A DNA stretch of 36,345 nt from JAEKLB01 sp050249235 (GTDB taxonomy: Bacteria; Actinomycetota; Acidimicrobiia; Acidimicrobiales; CADCSY01). Both the position numbers and the translations under genes were made by a program. The notes below the pieces were generated by a model. That model was not told where the DNA came from. It did no database searches and saw only the letters and a program-made list of their open reading frames with translations. Within the stretch, counting starts at the first letter, position 1, and each line of letters begins with the position of its first letter. The DNA is taken from assembly GCA_050249235.1 (NCBI GenBank), contig JBFWQW010000019.1, forward strand, positions 1-36,345, read 5' to 3'. This document shows positions 15,131-22,391 of this stretch, piece by piece.

Positions 15131-15150
15131 AAACTAGACCCGACGGTCAA
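15131..15150 (-). promoter_or_regulatory. TetR gene promoter with overlapping operator
   Basis: On the minus strand TAGTTT (15136-15131) lies 6 nt before the GTG. The inverted repeat TAGACC-CGAC-GGTCAA (15135-15150) has 6-bp arms with one mismatch and abuts this -10. That spacing and sequence style are typical of TetR operators. Autorepression is inferred. Confidence 0.6.
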
Positions 15151-15258
15151 GAGCGTCCCGGTCCGGCCTCCCCGCCGGGGTCCCGGGGGGCGCCCTTCCG
15201 GCCCGCAGGGCCATCAGCCCTTCCCGACCGCGAAACATCCGGTTCACCGAGCGCTGCC

Positions 15259-15264
15259 TAGCCT
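15259..15264 (+). promoter_or_regulatory. -10 box TAGCCT of the ACT-domain gene
   Basis: TAGCCT ends 6 nt before the GTG at 15271, supporting that start and a leaderless transcript. Confidence 0.58.
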
Positions 15265-15270
15265 GGCCGG

Positions 15271-15945
15271 GTGGAGACCTTCGTCGTACGGGTCTGGCTG
15301 CCGGACCGACCGGGCGCGCTGGGCCAGGTGGCCAGCCGGATCGGCGCGGTCCGCGGCGACGTGGTCGGGATCGACATCCTCGAGCGGGGGGCCAACCGGG
15401 CCATCGACGAGCTCGTCGTCCAGCTCCCGGACGCCGGGCTGGTCGACCTCCTCATCGCCGAGATCCGGGCCGTCGACGGGGTCGACGTGGAGGACGTCCG
15501 CCCGGCCGCGGCGTTGCGCGATCCCCGGCTCGACGCCCTCGAGACGGCAGCCATGCTGGTGGGCGCCCTGTCGGTCGACGAGCTGCTGAACCTCCTCGTC
15601 CAGCACTCCGAGCTCGACTTCGGCGCCGACTGGGCGGTGGTGGTCGATCCCGAGCTTCCCGAGGTGAAGGCGTCCATCGGCTCGGCGCCGTCGGCGGCCT
15701 GGCTCGACGCCTTCGTGGAGGGCAGTCGCTCGTCGGCCCGGGTGGCCACCGGGGAGTCCGGTCCCGACGACGTGGCCTGGGCGCCGCTGATGTCGGCCCG
15801 CCTCAACCTTGTCGTCGGCCGCTCCGGACGTCCCCTCCGGGGCCGCGAGCGCCGGCAGCTGGCCGCGCTCGCCCGGATCGCGGACACCCGGTGGACCGAG
15901 GTGGTCGTCCGTGCCTCCCAGACCCGCCACCCGTCCGGCGGCTGA
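15271..15945 (+). CDS. ACT-domain protein with a C-terminal GAF-like region
   Basis: A 224-residue cytosolic protein. Residues 1-75 form an ACT domain (FVVRVWLPDRPGALGQVASRIGAVRGDVVGIDIL in parts: LPDRPGALGQVA, IGAVRGDVVGIDI), the fold that binds amino acids and regulates enzymes. The rest (about 85-220: LVGALSVDELLNLLVQHSELDFGADWAVVVD, then RLNLVVGRSGRPLRGRERRQLAALARIADTRW) looks like a degenerate GAF sensor domain, from the sizes and the terminal FxxxxxxxLxxLAxxA helix. No enzyme domain is attached, so it is probably a free-standing amino-acid sensor; the partner is unknown. It is divergent from the TetR gene with 146 bp between them. Confidence 0.75.
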   Translation: METFVVRVWLPDRPGALGQVASRIGAVRGDVVGIDILERGANRAIDELVVQLPDAGLVDLLIAEIRAVDGVDVEDVRPAAALRDPRLDALETAAMLVGALSVDELLNLLVQHSELDFGADWAVVVDPELPEVKASIGSAPSAAWLDAFVEGSRSSARVATGESGPDDVAWAPLMSARLNLVVGRSGRPLRGRERRQLAALARIADTRWTEVVVRASQTRHPSGG

Positions 15946-15988
15946 CCGGGCCCGGGTCCCGGGTCGCCCGACGGTGGCGGCCGCGGGC

Positions 15989-16957
15989 TCAGCCGCTCGG
16001 GACGACGACCTCGGCCCGCACCACGGCCACGCCGGCGTGGATGGTGTCGAGGACCCGGGCCACACCCTTCGACAGGTCGAGCACCCGGCCGTCCACGAAG
16101 GGCCCCCGGTCGTTCACCAGCACGAGCACCCGGCGTTCGCCGCGGGAGACGAGGAGCATGGTCCCGAGCGGGAGGGTGCGGTGGGCGACGGTCCAGCCTT
16201 CCTCGTCGAAGACGGCCCCACTCGCGGTGTTGCGGCCGTCGAAGCCGGGCCCGTACCACGACGCCTTGCCCTCGATCACCGCGCCCGTGGTGGTGAGGCC
16301 CTCCGGCAGGGCGTCGACCGGGCCGAAGGGGTACCGGCCCATCAGCTCTTCCTGGTTCCGGGTGGACAGCACGGCCCGGGACGTCCGGGGCGTGGCGCCC
16401 ACCGCCGCGGCCCGGGCCCGAGCCGCCTCGGCCTCGGCCTTCTCGCGGTCGACGATGGTGCGGTCGAGATCGGCCTGCAGCGCCGCCATCGCGTCGCGGG
16501 CCTTTCGGACCTCGGTGGTGGTCTCGTCGGCCAGTGCCTGCGCGGCGCGCAGGGCCAGCTCCTCGGTGTGGAGCTGGTCGAGCTGACCGGTGTCGTCGGC
16601 GGCCAGGGTCTCGGCCCACGTGAGCCGGCGCAGGCCGAGCACCTCGTCGTCGTCGGCCGCGTCGACGTAGGCGGCCACGGCGTGGTGGGCCACCGCCTCC
16701 CGGGCCTGCTCGATGACGAGCGACTGGACGGCCACCCGACCGGCCGCCTCGGCGGCCTCGGCCTCGGCCCGGGCCAGCCGGTCGTTGGCGGCGGCGATGT
16801 CCCTGATCAGCGCCCGGCGCTGGGCCCGGAGCTCGCCGAGGGTAGGGGGCGCTTCCTCGGCGCCCGTGAGCCCGGGGACCACGAGCAGTCCGATCGCCGC
16901 GATCGCGACGATCCTGTGCGCCAGTGAGAGCTGTCGTCTTGCCTTCGGAGGTGTCAT
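15989..16957 (-). CDS. Exported RlpA-like protein: coiled coil plus double-psi beta-barrel
   Basis: A 322-residue secreted protein. A signal peptide (KARRQ then IVAIAAIGLLVVPGLTGAEEA) ends near residue 35. A long Ala/Glu/Arg-rich coiled coil (about 38-190) resembles PcsB/FtsX-partner hydrolases. The C-terminal domain starts at EGKASWYGPGFDGRNTASGAVFDEEGW and continues VAHRTLPLGTMLLV and VLVNDRGPFVDGRVLDLS. It contains the catalytic-type Asp in NDRGPF and is the RlpA/expansin-like double-psi barrel, found in lytic transglycosylases that act on peptidoglycan. It probably remodels the cell wall. The ATG at 16957 is the only start near the signal peptide, and it interlocks with the start codon of the divergent phosphofructokinase gene. 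The gene ends 43 bp from the convergent ACT gene. Confidence 0.85.
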   Translation of the reverse strand: MTPPKARRQLSLAHRIVAIAAIGLLVVPGLTGAEEAPPTLGELRAQRRALIRDIAAANDRLARAEAEAAEAAGRVAVQSLVIEQAREAVAHHAVAAYVDAADDDEVLGLRRLTWAETLAADDTGQLDQLHTEELALRAAQALADETTTEVRKARDAMAALQADLDRTIVDREKAEAEAARARAAAVGATPRTSRAVLSTRNQEELMGRYPFGPVDALPEGLTTTGAVIEGKASWYGPGFDGRNTASGAVFDEEGWTVAHRTLPLGTMLLVSRGERRVLVLVNDRGPFVDGRVLDLSKGVARVLDTIHAGVAVVRAEVVVPSG

Positions 16958-17987
16958 GAAGATTGGTGTGCTGACCGGTGGTGGCGACTGCCCGGGCCTG
17001 AACGCGGTCATCCGAGCGGTGGTGCGCAAGGGCGAGCGCGTCCACGGCGACACGGTGGTCGGGTTCCTGGACGGGTGGAAGGGCGTGGTGGAAGGGTCCA
17101 CCATGCCACTTGACGTACGTGCTATGCGAGGGACGCTGCCGCGGGGCGGCACGATCCTGGGCACGTCACGCACCAATCCGTACAAGGTCGAGGGAGATCC
17201 GGACCGCTGCCGGGCGACGCTCGAGCGCCTCGGGATCGACGCCCTGATCGCCATCGGGGGTGAGGACACGCTCGGGGTGGCCAACCGGCTGCACGAGGAG
17301 GGGGTGCCGGTCGTCGGGGTCCCGAAGACGATCGACAACGACCTGTCGGCCACCGACGTGACGTTCGGGTTCTGGACGGCGGTGCAGATCGCGACCGACG
17401 CCATCGACCGCCTGCACACCACCGCCGAGTCGCACGACCGGGTCATGGTGTGCGAGGTGATGGGTCGCCACGCCGGCCACATCGCCCTCTACGCCGGCAT
17501 CGCCGGGGGTGCGGCCGAGATCCTCGTGCCCGAGGAGCCGTTCGACATCGACGCCGTCTGCCAGCGGATCCGCCATCGTCATGCCGGGGGGCGGTTCGCC
17601 ACCCTCGTGGTGGTGGCCGAGGGTGCCCAGCCGGCGGAGGGGTCGCTCACCCTGGCCGAGAAGGGCGTCGACGCCTTCGGTCACGTCCGGCTCGGCGGCG
17701 TCGGCAGCCTGGTGGCGGAGGAGATCGAGGCCCGCACCGGCTTCGAGACGAGGGTCACGATCCTCGGCCACGTCCAGCGGGGCGGCACGCCCACCGCTTT
17801 CGACCGGGTGCTGTCGACCCGGTTCGGCATCGCCGCCATCGACGCCGTCCACGGCGGCGCCTTCGGCCAGATGGTGGCCCTCCGGGGCGACCAGATCGTC
17901 CTCGCCCCCCTCGCCGACGCCGTCGGCGAGCTCAAGACGGTCGACCCCCGCCTCCTCCACGACGTCGCCGAGGTCTTCTTCGGCTGA
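16956..17987 (+). CDS. pfkA: 6-phosphofructokinase, probably pyrophosphate-dependent
   Basis: A 343-residue phosphofructokinase (fructose-6-phosphate to fructose-1,6-bisphosphate). Family motifs are GVLTGGGDCPGLNAVIR (4-20), GGEDTLG (101-107), PKTIDNDL (123-130), MGRHAGHIAL and LGHVQRGG. Numbering matches E. coli PfkA. Residue 104 is Asp where ATP enzymes have Gly, and residue 124 is Lys where ATP enzymes have Gly. Asp104 with Lys124 is the established signature of pyrophosphate use, as in Amycolatopsis PPi-PFK (GGEDT, PKTIDND). The reaction would then be reversible and spare ATP. The ATG at 16956 has GGAGG at 16947-16951. It shares the CATG at 16955-16958 with the divergent gene's start, so its promoter lies inside that gene. 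Confidence 0.93.
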   Translation: MKIGVLTGGGDCPGLNAVIRAVVRKGERVHGDTVVGFLDGWKGVVEGSTMPLDVRAMRGTLPRGGTILGTSRTNPYKVEGDPDRCRATLERLGIDALIAIGGEDTLGVANRLHEEGVPVVGVPKTIDNDLSATDVTFGFWTAVQIATDAIDRLHTTAESHDRVMVCEVMGRHAGHIALYAGIAGGAAEILVPEEPFDIDAVCQRIRHRHAGGRFATLVVVAEGAQPAEGSLTLAEKGVDAFGHVRLGGVGSLVAEEIEARTGFETRVTILGHVQRGGTPTAFDRVLSTRFGIAAIDAVHGGAFGQMVALRGDQIVLAPLADAVGELKTVDPRLLHDVAEVFFG

Positions 17988-18001
17988 TCCCCCTTCGTGC
18001 G

Positions 18002-18034
18002 ACCGGCACGACGCCCCGGCTCGTCGATGCCGGT
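18002..18034. terminator. Bidirectional hairpin between pfkA and the GerMN lipoprotein gene
   Basis: ACCGGCACGACG (18002-18013), an 8-base loop, then CGTCG-A-TGCCGGT (18022-18034) pair as a 12-bp stem with one bulged A. It lies in the 57-bp gap between convergent genes. No T-tract is present, which is common for actinobacterial terminators. Confidence 0.65.
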
Positions 18035-18044
18035 GGAACGCGGG

Positions 18045-18764
18045 TCAGGAGGTGGTCGTGGTGGTCGTCGTCGTGGTGGTCGTGGTGGTCGTGGTGGTCG
18101 AAGGGGTGGACGGGGACACCGGGGCGGCGGGGACGGGGGGTTCGAGCGTGCGGTAGTCGTGGCGGGTGAGGGCGCTCGAGGACAGGCCGCCGTCGCCGCG
18201 GGGGACGTCGCGGGGCCGGCCGTCGAACTCGAAGAGCAACCGCTCGACGTTGTCGAGGGCGGTGAGGGTGAACACGACCTGGGCGAGGGCCTGGATCTGG
18301 CGGCGACCGGTGACCTTGAGCAGCGCGCTCGAGAGGTCGACCGTGAGCAACCCGTCGATCGGCCCGTCGAGGCCCCCGAGCTCGGTGTCGGCGGTGATGG
18401 CGGTCGTGAGGCCGGCGGCCGTCTCGGCCGGGCTCACCGGCTGGAGGAGGGTGCGCACCACCTTGGCCGTGGTGACGGGAGCCTGGACGTTGCGGTTCAC
18501 GGCCCGGAGCAGGCCCTTGTCGTCCAGGAGGTAGACGGTGACCGGTTGGCTCAGGCTGGGGTCGGGCTCGGCGACGGTGGTGGTGGACGGGCGGTCGAGG
18601 AGCTCGAAGGGCACGTCGCGAGCCGCGATGGCGCGGGGCCCGTCGTCCTTCGACACCCCGCAGGCGGCAGCCGACCCGGCCAGCCCGAGGAGGCCGACCA
18701 GGGCCGGCACGAGGCGGCGGCGGATGCCCCGGGGATGCCGCCACGGGCCGGATCGGGCGCTCAC
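18045..18764 (-). CDS. GerMN-domain lipoprotein, small LpqB-like
   Basis: A 239-residue lipoprotein. The basic N-terminus (RGIRRR) and hydrophobic segment LVPALVGLLGLAGSAAAC place the lipid-modified cysteine at residue 35. A GerMN domain (about 65-190) follows: VTVYLLDDKGLLRAVNR, VVRTLLQPVSPAE, then LTVDLSSALL and IQALAQVVFTLTALDNVERLLFEFDG. The protein ends in 16 consecutive threonines. It is the third gene after a response regulator and a histidine kinase, the place LpqB occupies after MtrAB, but it lacks the long beta-propeller part of LpqB. The GTG at 18764 overlaps the kinase stop (GTGA). LpqB is known to modulate MtrB; the same role here is inferred. Confidence 0.85.
   Translation of the reverse strand: MSARSGPWRHPRGIRRRLVPALVGLLGLAGSAAACGVSKDDGPRAIAARDVPFELLDRPSTTTVAEPDPSLSQPVTVYLLDDKGLLRAVNRNVQAPVTTAKVVRTLLQPVSPAETAAGLTTAITADTELGGLDGPIDGLLTVDLSSALLKVTGRRQIQALAQVVFTLTALDNVERLLFEFDGRPRDVPRGDGGLSSSALTRHDYRTLEPPVPAAPVSPSTPSTTTTTTTTTTTTTTTTS
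18051..18098 (-). repeat. Threonine-codon microsatellite (16 x ACN)
   Basis: Sixteen consecutive ACC/ACG codons (GGT/CGT triplets on the plus strand) form a 48-bp trinucleotide repeat at the very 3' end of the lipoprotein gene, one Ser codon before the stop. Length changes by slippage would stay in frame. Confidence 0.9.
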
Positions 18765-20221
18765 GGGTCGAGCTCGCTGGCCGGGACGGCCGCCGGACCG
18801 AGGTCGGCGGGCTCGTCGTCGGGATCGGGGCCGGCGGCGACGAGGGGAAGCTCGATCACGAAGCGGGCCCCGGACCGGCCGTCGGGGCGGTCCTCCACCC
18901 ACACCCGCCCCCCGTGGAGCCGAACGTGCTCCTGGACGAGGGCCAGGCCGAGGCCGACGCCGTCGCCGCTGCCCCGCCGCCCGGCGTCGTCCGTGCCCCG
19001 CGTGAAGCGCTCGAAGATGCGGAGGCGGTCCTCCGGGGCGACGCCGGCGCCGAGGTCCTCCACGGCGATGCGCACGTGGGTGCGGTCCACCTCGCCGTAG
19101 GAGGGGAGCTCGACCGCCACGAGGGTGGCCCCGCCGCCGTACCGCTCGGCGTTCGAGAGGAGGTTGGCCATCACCCGGACCAGGCGGCGCTTGTCGACGG
19201 CCACCGTCGACGCGGCCGCGTCGGCCGACACCGAGATCGGGATGTCGGCGGTGCTGGCGGCGGCGACGGCGGCGAGGACGAGCTCGCTGATCCGCACCGT
19301 CTCGAGGTGGAGGTGGGCGGCGCCGGCGTCGAACCGGGAGATCTCGAGCAGGTCCTCGACCATCGCCGTGAACCGCTGGACGTCGGCGAGGAGCAGGTCG
19401 AGGGCGGCCTGGGCCCGTTCCGGGAGCTCGTCCCGCCGGGATGCGAGCACGCCGGCCGACGCCGCCAGGGTGGTGAGCGGCGAACGGAGCTCGTGGCTGA
19501 TGTCGGACGCGAACCGGGCGTCCCGTTCGATCCTGGCCTGCAGCGCGCTGGCCATGTGGTTGAAGGAGTCGACCAGCGTGCCGATGTCGCGGTCGTCGAT
19601 CCGGGCCACCCTGGTGTCGAGTCGACCGCCGGCGATGGCCTCGGCCGCCCACCCAATGGGTGTGAGCGGGCTGAGCACCCGGCGGCTGGCGGCCGCGCCG
19701 AGGGCGGCGCCGGCGGCGGTGGTGACGAAGGCGGCCGTGGTCAGGGCGAAGCCGAGCGACGAGAGCGACGACTCGACCTCGGCGAACGACGCGATCTCGA
19801 AGTAGGAGGCGTCGATGGCGGGGATCGGCACGCCGACCGCGAGGACGGCCTCGCCGTCGAGGTCGAAGCGCATGCGGGCCGGGGTGCCGCCGATCACCTG
19901 GCCCCGCATCTCGATCGGGAGCTGCTCCCGGCCCCGCTCGACCGGGTTGGCGGCGTACCACTGGCCCTGTCGGAACAGGACGGGGCTGGCCCCGGTGGGC
20001 GACTCGAGCGAGTCGATCACCACCTGCTCGTTCCCGCTGCCGGTGAGGCTGTCACGCAGGACGCGGGCGTTGAGGAAGGCCTGGCGGGACGCCGACGTCT
20101 CCCGCTGGTGGACGAGGTTCTCGCGAGCCAGCCCGTAGGACACCGACGCCAGGAGGGCCGACAGCACGAGCGCCCCGAAGGAGAAGGCGACGGTGAGGCG
20201 GGCGCGCAGGCCCAGGCGCAT
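18761..20221 (-). CDS. mtrB: Sensor histidine kinase, MtrB-like
   Basis: A 486-residue membrane kinase. TM1 is at about 8-30 (LTVAFSFGALVLSALLASVSYGL), an extracytoplasmic sensor at 31-155, and TM2 at about 156-178. HAMP is at 180-232 (RRVLSPLTPIGWAAEAIAGGRLDTR). The dimerisation H-box is FASDISHELRSPLT, with phospho-acceptor His243. The catalytic domain has N357 (MANLLSNAERYGGG), DLGAGV and GVGLGLALV. Together with the upstream regulator and downstream GerMN lipoprotein it matches the MtrA-MtrB-LpqB cell-envelope and division system of Actinobacteria. I chose the ATG at 20221, 52 bp after the regulator gene, because it directly precedes the membrane anchor; no GTG or ATG lies between the regulator stop and it. 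Confidence 0.9.
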   Translation of the reverse strand: MRLGLRARLTVAFSFGALVLSALLASVSYGLARENLVHQRETSASRQAFLNARVLRDSLTGSGNEQVVIDSLESPTGASPVLFRQGQWYAANPVERGREQLPIEMRGQVIGGTPARMRFDLDGEAVLAVGVPIPAIDASYFEIASFAEVESSLSSLGFALTTAAFVTTAAGAALGAAASRRVLSPLTPIGWAAEAIAGGRLDTRVARIDDRDIGTLVDSFNHMASALQARIERDARFASDISHELRSPLTTLAASAGVLASRRDELPERAQAALDLLLADVQRFTAMVEDLLEISRFDAGAAHLHLETVRISELVLAAVAAASTADIPISVSADAAASTVAVDKRRLVRVMANLLSNAERYGGGATLVAVELPSYGEVDRTHVRIAVEDLGAGVAPEDRLRIFERFTRGTDDAGRRGSGDGVGLGLALVQEHVRLHGGRVWVEDRPDGRSGARFVIELPLVAAGPDPDDEPADLGPAAVPASELDP

Positions 20222-20273
20222 GAAGCGCCGGGCCGAGCTGGCGACCCGGCGTCCGGTCTCGCCGACCGGGCCC

Positions 20274-20954
20274 CTAGGCCTGGAGCTTGTAGCCGAGGCC
20301 CCGGACGGTGATGACATGGCGGGGGTGGGCGGCATCGGACTCGATCTTCGTGCGCAGGCGCCGGACGTGGACGTCGACGAGGCGGCCGTCGCCGAAGAAG
20401 TCGTAGCCCCACACCCGCTCGAGGAGCTGCTCCCGGCTGAAGATCCGGCCGGGCGCGGACGCCAGCTCGCAGAGGAGGCGGAACTCGGTCTTGGTGAGGT
20501 GGACGTCGGCGCCGGCGAGCTGCACCACGCCCTCGTCGGGGATGACGGTCAGCTCGCCGAAGCGGAGTTGGGACCGGCCCGACTCGGCCGGCCGGGCCCG
20601 GCGGAGCAGGGCGCGGATCCGGGCGGAGAGCTCCTTGGGCTGGAACGGCTTCGTGAGGTAGTCGTCGGCACCGGCCTCGAGGCCGGCCACCACATCGTGG
20701 GTGTCGGTTCGGGCCGTGACCATGACGATCGGCACGTCGCTGTTCCGGCGCAGGGTGCGGCACACCTCGAAGCCGTCGATCCCGGGAAGCATCAGGTCGA
20801 GCAGGACGACGTCGGCGGGGGCGTGCTCGAAGAGCGCCACCGCCTCCTCGCCGCTGGCCGCCTCGGAGACCTCCCAGCCCTCGTCCTCGAGCGACATCCG
20901 GACGGAGAGGCGGATCCGCTCGTCGTCCTCGACCGTCAAGATTCGGGTTGCCAC
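20274..20954 (-). CDS. mtrA: OmpR-family response regulator, MtrA-like
   Basis: A 226-residue regulator. The receiver domain has the acidic pair ED-D (9-11), phospho-acceptor Asp53 (VVLLDLMLPG), Thr80 and Lys102 (TKPF). The C-terminal winged helix is DVHLTKTEFRLLCELASAPGRIFSREQLLERVWGYDFFGDGRLVDVHVRRLRTKIE (typical pieces: LTKTEFRLL, VWGYDFFGD, VDVHVRRLR). The gene order with the kinase and GerMN lipoprotein supports MtrA. MtrA in relatives controls division and envelope genes. The GTG at 20954 follows a CATCCT hexamer by 6 nt, a possible weak -10. Confidence 0.92.
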   Translation of the reverse strand: MATRILTVEDDERIRLSVRMSLEDEGWEVSEAASGEEAVALFEHAPADVVLLDLMLPGIDGFEVCRTLRRNSDVPIVMVTARTDTHDVVAGLEAGADDYLTKPFQPKELSARIRALLRRARPAESGRSQLRFGELTVIPDEGVVQLAGADVHLTKTEFRLLCELASAPGRIFSREQLLERVWGYDFFGDGRLVDVHVRRLRTKIESDAAHPRHVITVRGLGYKLQA

Positions 20955-21012
20955 CAGGGAAGGATGCCCGATCAGCGGCGAGCGGGTGGTGACGGCGGGG
21001 GCTCGGGTGGGC

Positions 21013-21435
21013 TCAGGTCGTCCTGAGGTCGATCGCAAAAGGGTCGTCGTGCTCCTCGCCGGGGCGGTCGCCCCCGGTGTCGTCGACGCCGGCGAACGCG
21101 GCAAGCAGAGCGTCGCGGCCCGGGCCCCGGCTCGTCCGGTAGTGCACCTCGACACAGGGCGGGCCGGCGTCGGAGCCGGCGGCCGGGAGGGGGGGCAGGT
21201 CGCGGCAGGCCAGCAGGGCGGCGGCCCCGGCCGCGGTGAAGGCGGTCACCTCGCAGAGGTCGACGTGGATCCGGACGGCTCCCTCGCCGAGGGCGGCGCG
21301 GGCCTCCTCGAGCAGGCGGACGCCGGCATCGGCGTCGAGGCGGCCGACGATCGGCAGCACGGCCGCGTCGAAGGTGCCGATGGCCGTCTCCGCACCCATG
21401 CGCTGGAGGGTGGCGGACGAATCCGTCGACCTCAT
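21013..21435 (-). CDS. STAS-like (anti-sigma-factor antagonist type) protein
   Basis: A 140-residue protein. The stretch AAVLPIVGRLDADAGVRLLEEARAALGEGAVRIHVDLCEVTAFTAAGAAALLACRDL (seen in parts as VGRLDADAGVRLL and VDLCEVTAFTAAGAAALL) fits the STAS fold: strand, helix, strand with Asp, then a Ser/Thr-containing turn before a helix. In the family this turn (DxSGVxFIDSAG) carries the phosphorylatable Ser; here the position is Thr-Ala (AFTAAG). The C-terminal 45 residues are acidic and probably disordered. The ATG at 21435 is preceded by CACAGT 6 nt upstream. It lies just upstream of the response-regulator gene on the same strand, 58 bp apart, so co-transcription is possible. No matching anti-sigma kinase is nearby. 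Confidence 0.6.
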   Translation of the reverse strand: MRSTDSSATLQRMGAETAIGTFDAAVLPIVGRLDADAGVRLLEEARAALGEGAVRIHVDLCEVTAFTAAGAAALLACRDLPPLPAAGSDAGPPCVEVHYRTSRGPGRDALLAAFAGVDDTGGDRPGEEHDDPFAIDLRTT

Positions 21436-21541
21436 GACCCGACTGTGACGATCCCATGACGGAAGCCGGTTCGTGCACGTCGGCCCATGTGCAACATCGC
21501 GAAGTCCGCAGGTCGGCCGTACGTTCCGTGTGCCGCGGACC

Positions 21542-22369
21542 TCAACCGGTCGCGGCGCCGAGCTCGGCCAGCAGCGGCCGGAGCCGGGCCGCGAGGGCCG
21601 GGTTGGCGGCCACGGTGAGCTCGCCCGACGCCGGGCCCCCGGCCCCGTCGCTCACCTCGGCGCCGGCCTCCGTGGCGATGAGGCCACCAGCGGCCAGGTC
21701 CCACGGCTGCAGACCCCGCTCGTAGAAGGCGTCGAGCCGGCCGCACGCCACCCAGCACAGGTCGAGGGCGGCCGCCCCCACCCGGCGGAGGTCGCGGACC
21801 AGGGGGACGAGCTCGGCCACGACCGCGCCCTGCCGGCGGCGGCGCTCGGCGTCGTACGAGAAGCCGGTGCCCACCAGCGCGAGGCCGAGGTCGTCGCCGG
21901 CCCGGCAGGCCAGCCGCCGTCCCGCCGACCAGGCCCCGCCGCCGGCGGTGGCGGTGAAGGTCTCGCCCCGGGCGGCGTCGACCACCACGCCGGCCACGGC
22001 TCGCCCACCCCGCTCGACCGCCACCGACACCGCGTAGGCGGGGAGGCCGTAGACGAAGTTGGTGGTGCCGTCGAGCGGGTCGATCACCCACCGGACGCCC
22101 GACGTCCCGGCTCGGCCCCCGGTCTCCTCGCCGAGGATCTCGTCGTGGGGCCGGGCCCGGAGGATGCCCTCGACGATCAGGCGCTCGGCGGCCCGGTCGA
22201 TCTCGGTCACGTGGTCGGTGGGCGAGCTCTTCGCGGTGGTGGCCCACCCCGAGCTCCCGCCGCCGGCGCCGGCCACCAGGAGCTCGGCGGCGGCCTCGGC
22301 GAGCTCGACGGCGAGGCCGAGGAGGGAGGCCGGGTCGTCGCCCGACCGGGTGGGGATGGGGTCGCTCAC
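21542..22369 (-). CDS. Inositol-monophosphatase-family phosphatase
   Basis: A 275-residue Mg-dependent phosphatase. Metal-site motifs are STEID-like DHVTEIDRAAE, EILGEETGG, the family signature WVIDPLDGTTNFVYGLPAYAVSVAVE (in parts IDPLDGTTNF) and LQPWDLAAGGLIA near the C-terminus. Members hydrolyse inositol-1-phosphate, histidinol phosphate or fructose bisphosphate; the sequence does not separate these. The presence of a PimB-like enzyme elsewhere in the window makes an inositol role attractive but unproven. The GTG at 22369 is 6 nt after a minus-strand TAACCT. The divergent deacetylase gene begins only 23 bp away. Confidence 0.9.
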   Translation of the reverse strand: MSDPIPTRSGDDPASLLGLAVELAEAAAELLVAGAGGGSSGWATTAKSSPTDHVTEIDRAAERLIVEGILRARPHDEILGEETGGRAGTSGVRWVIDPLDGTTNFVYGLPAYAVSVAVERGGRAVAGVVVDAARGETFTATAGGGAWSAGRRLACRAGDDLGLALVGTGFSYDAERRRRQGAVVAELVPLVRDLRRVGAAALDLCWVACGRLDAFYERGLQPWDLAAGGLIATEAGAEVSDGAGGPASGELTVAANPALAARLRPLLAELGAATG

Positions 22370-22375
22370 GGCGGG

Positions 22376-22385
22376 AGGTTAGGTT
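22376..22385. promoter_or_regulatory. Back-to-back -10 boxes sharing a TA (divergent promoters)
   Basis: The ten bases AGGTTAGGTT contain a plus-strand TAGGTT (22380-22385) 6 nt before the GTG at 22392 and a minus-strand TAACCT (22381-22376) 6 nt before the GTG at 22369. The boxes overlap by two bases. The whole intergenic space is 22 bp, so both -35 regions would lie inside the opposite coding regions. Confidence 0.65.
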
Positions 22386-22391
22386 CCGTCC

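Noticed and set aside
18045..18110. Direct-repeat run read as a CRISPR-like or satellite array
   Set aside because: It is a simple threonine-codon microsatellite inside a coding frame, with no spacers.
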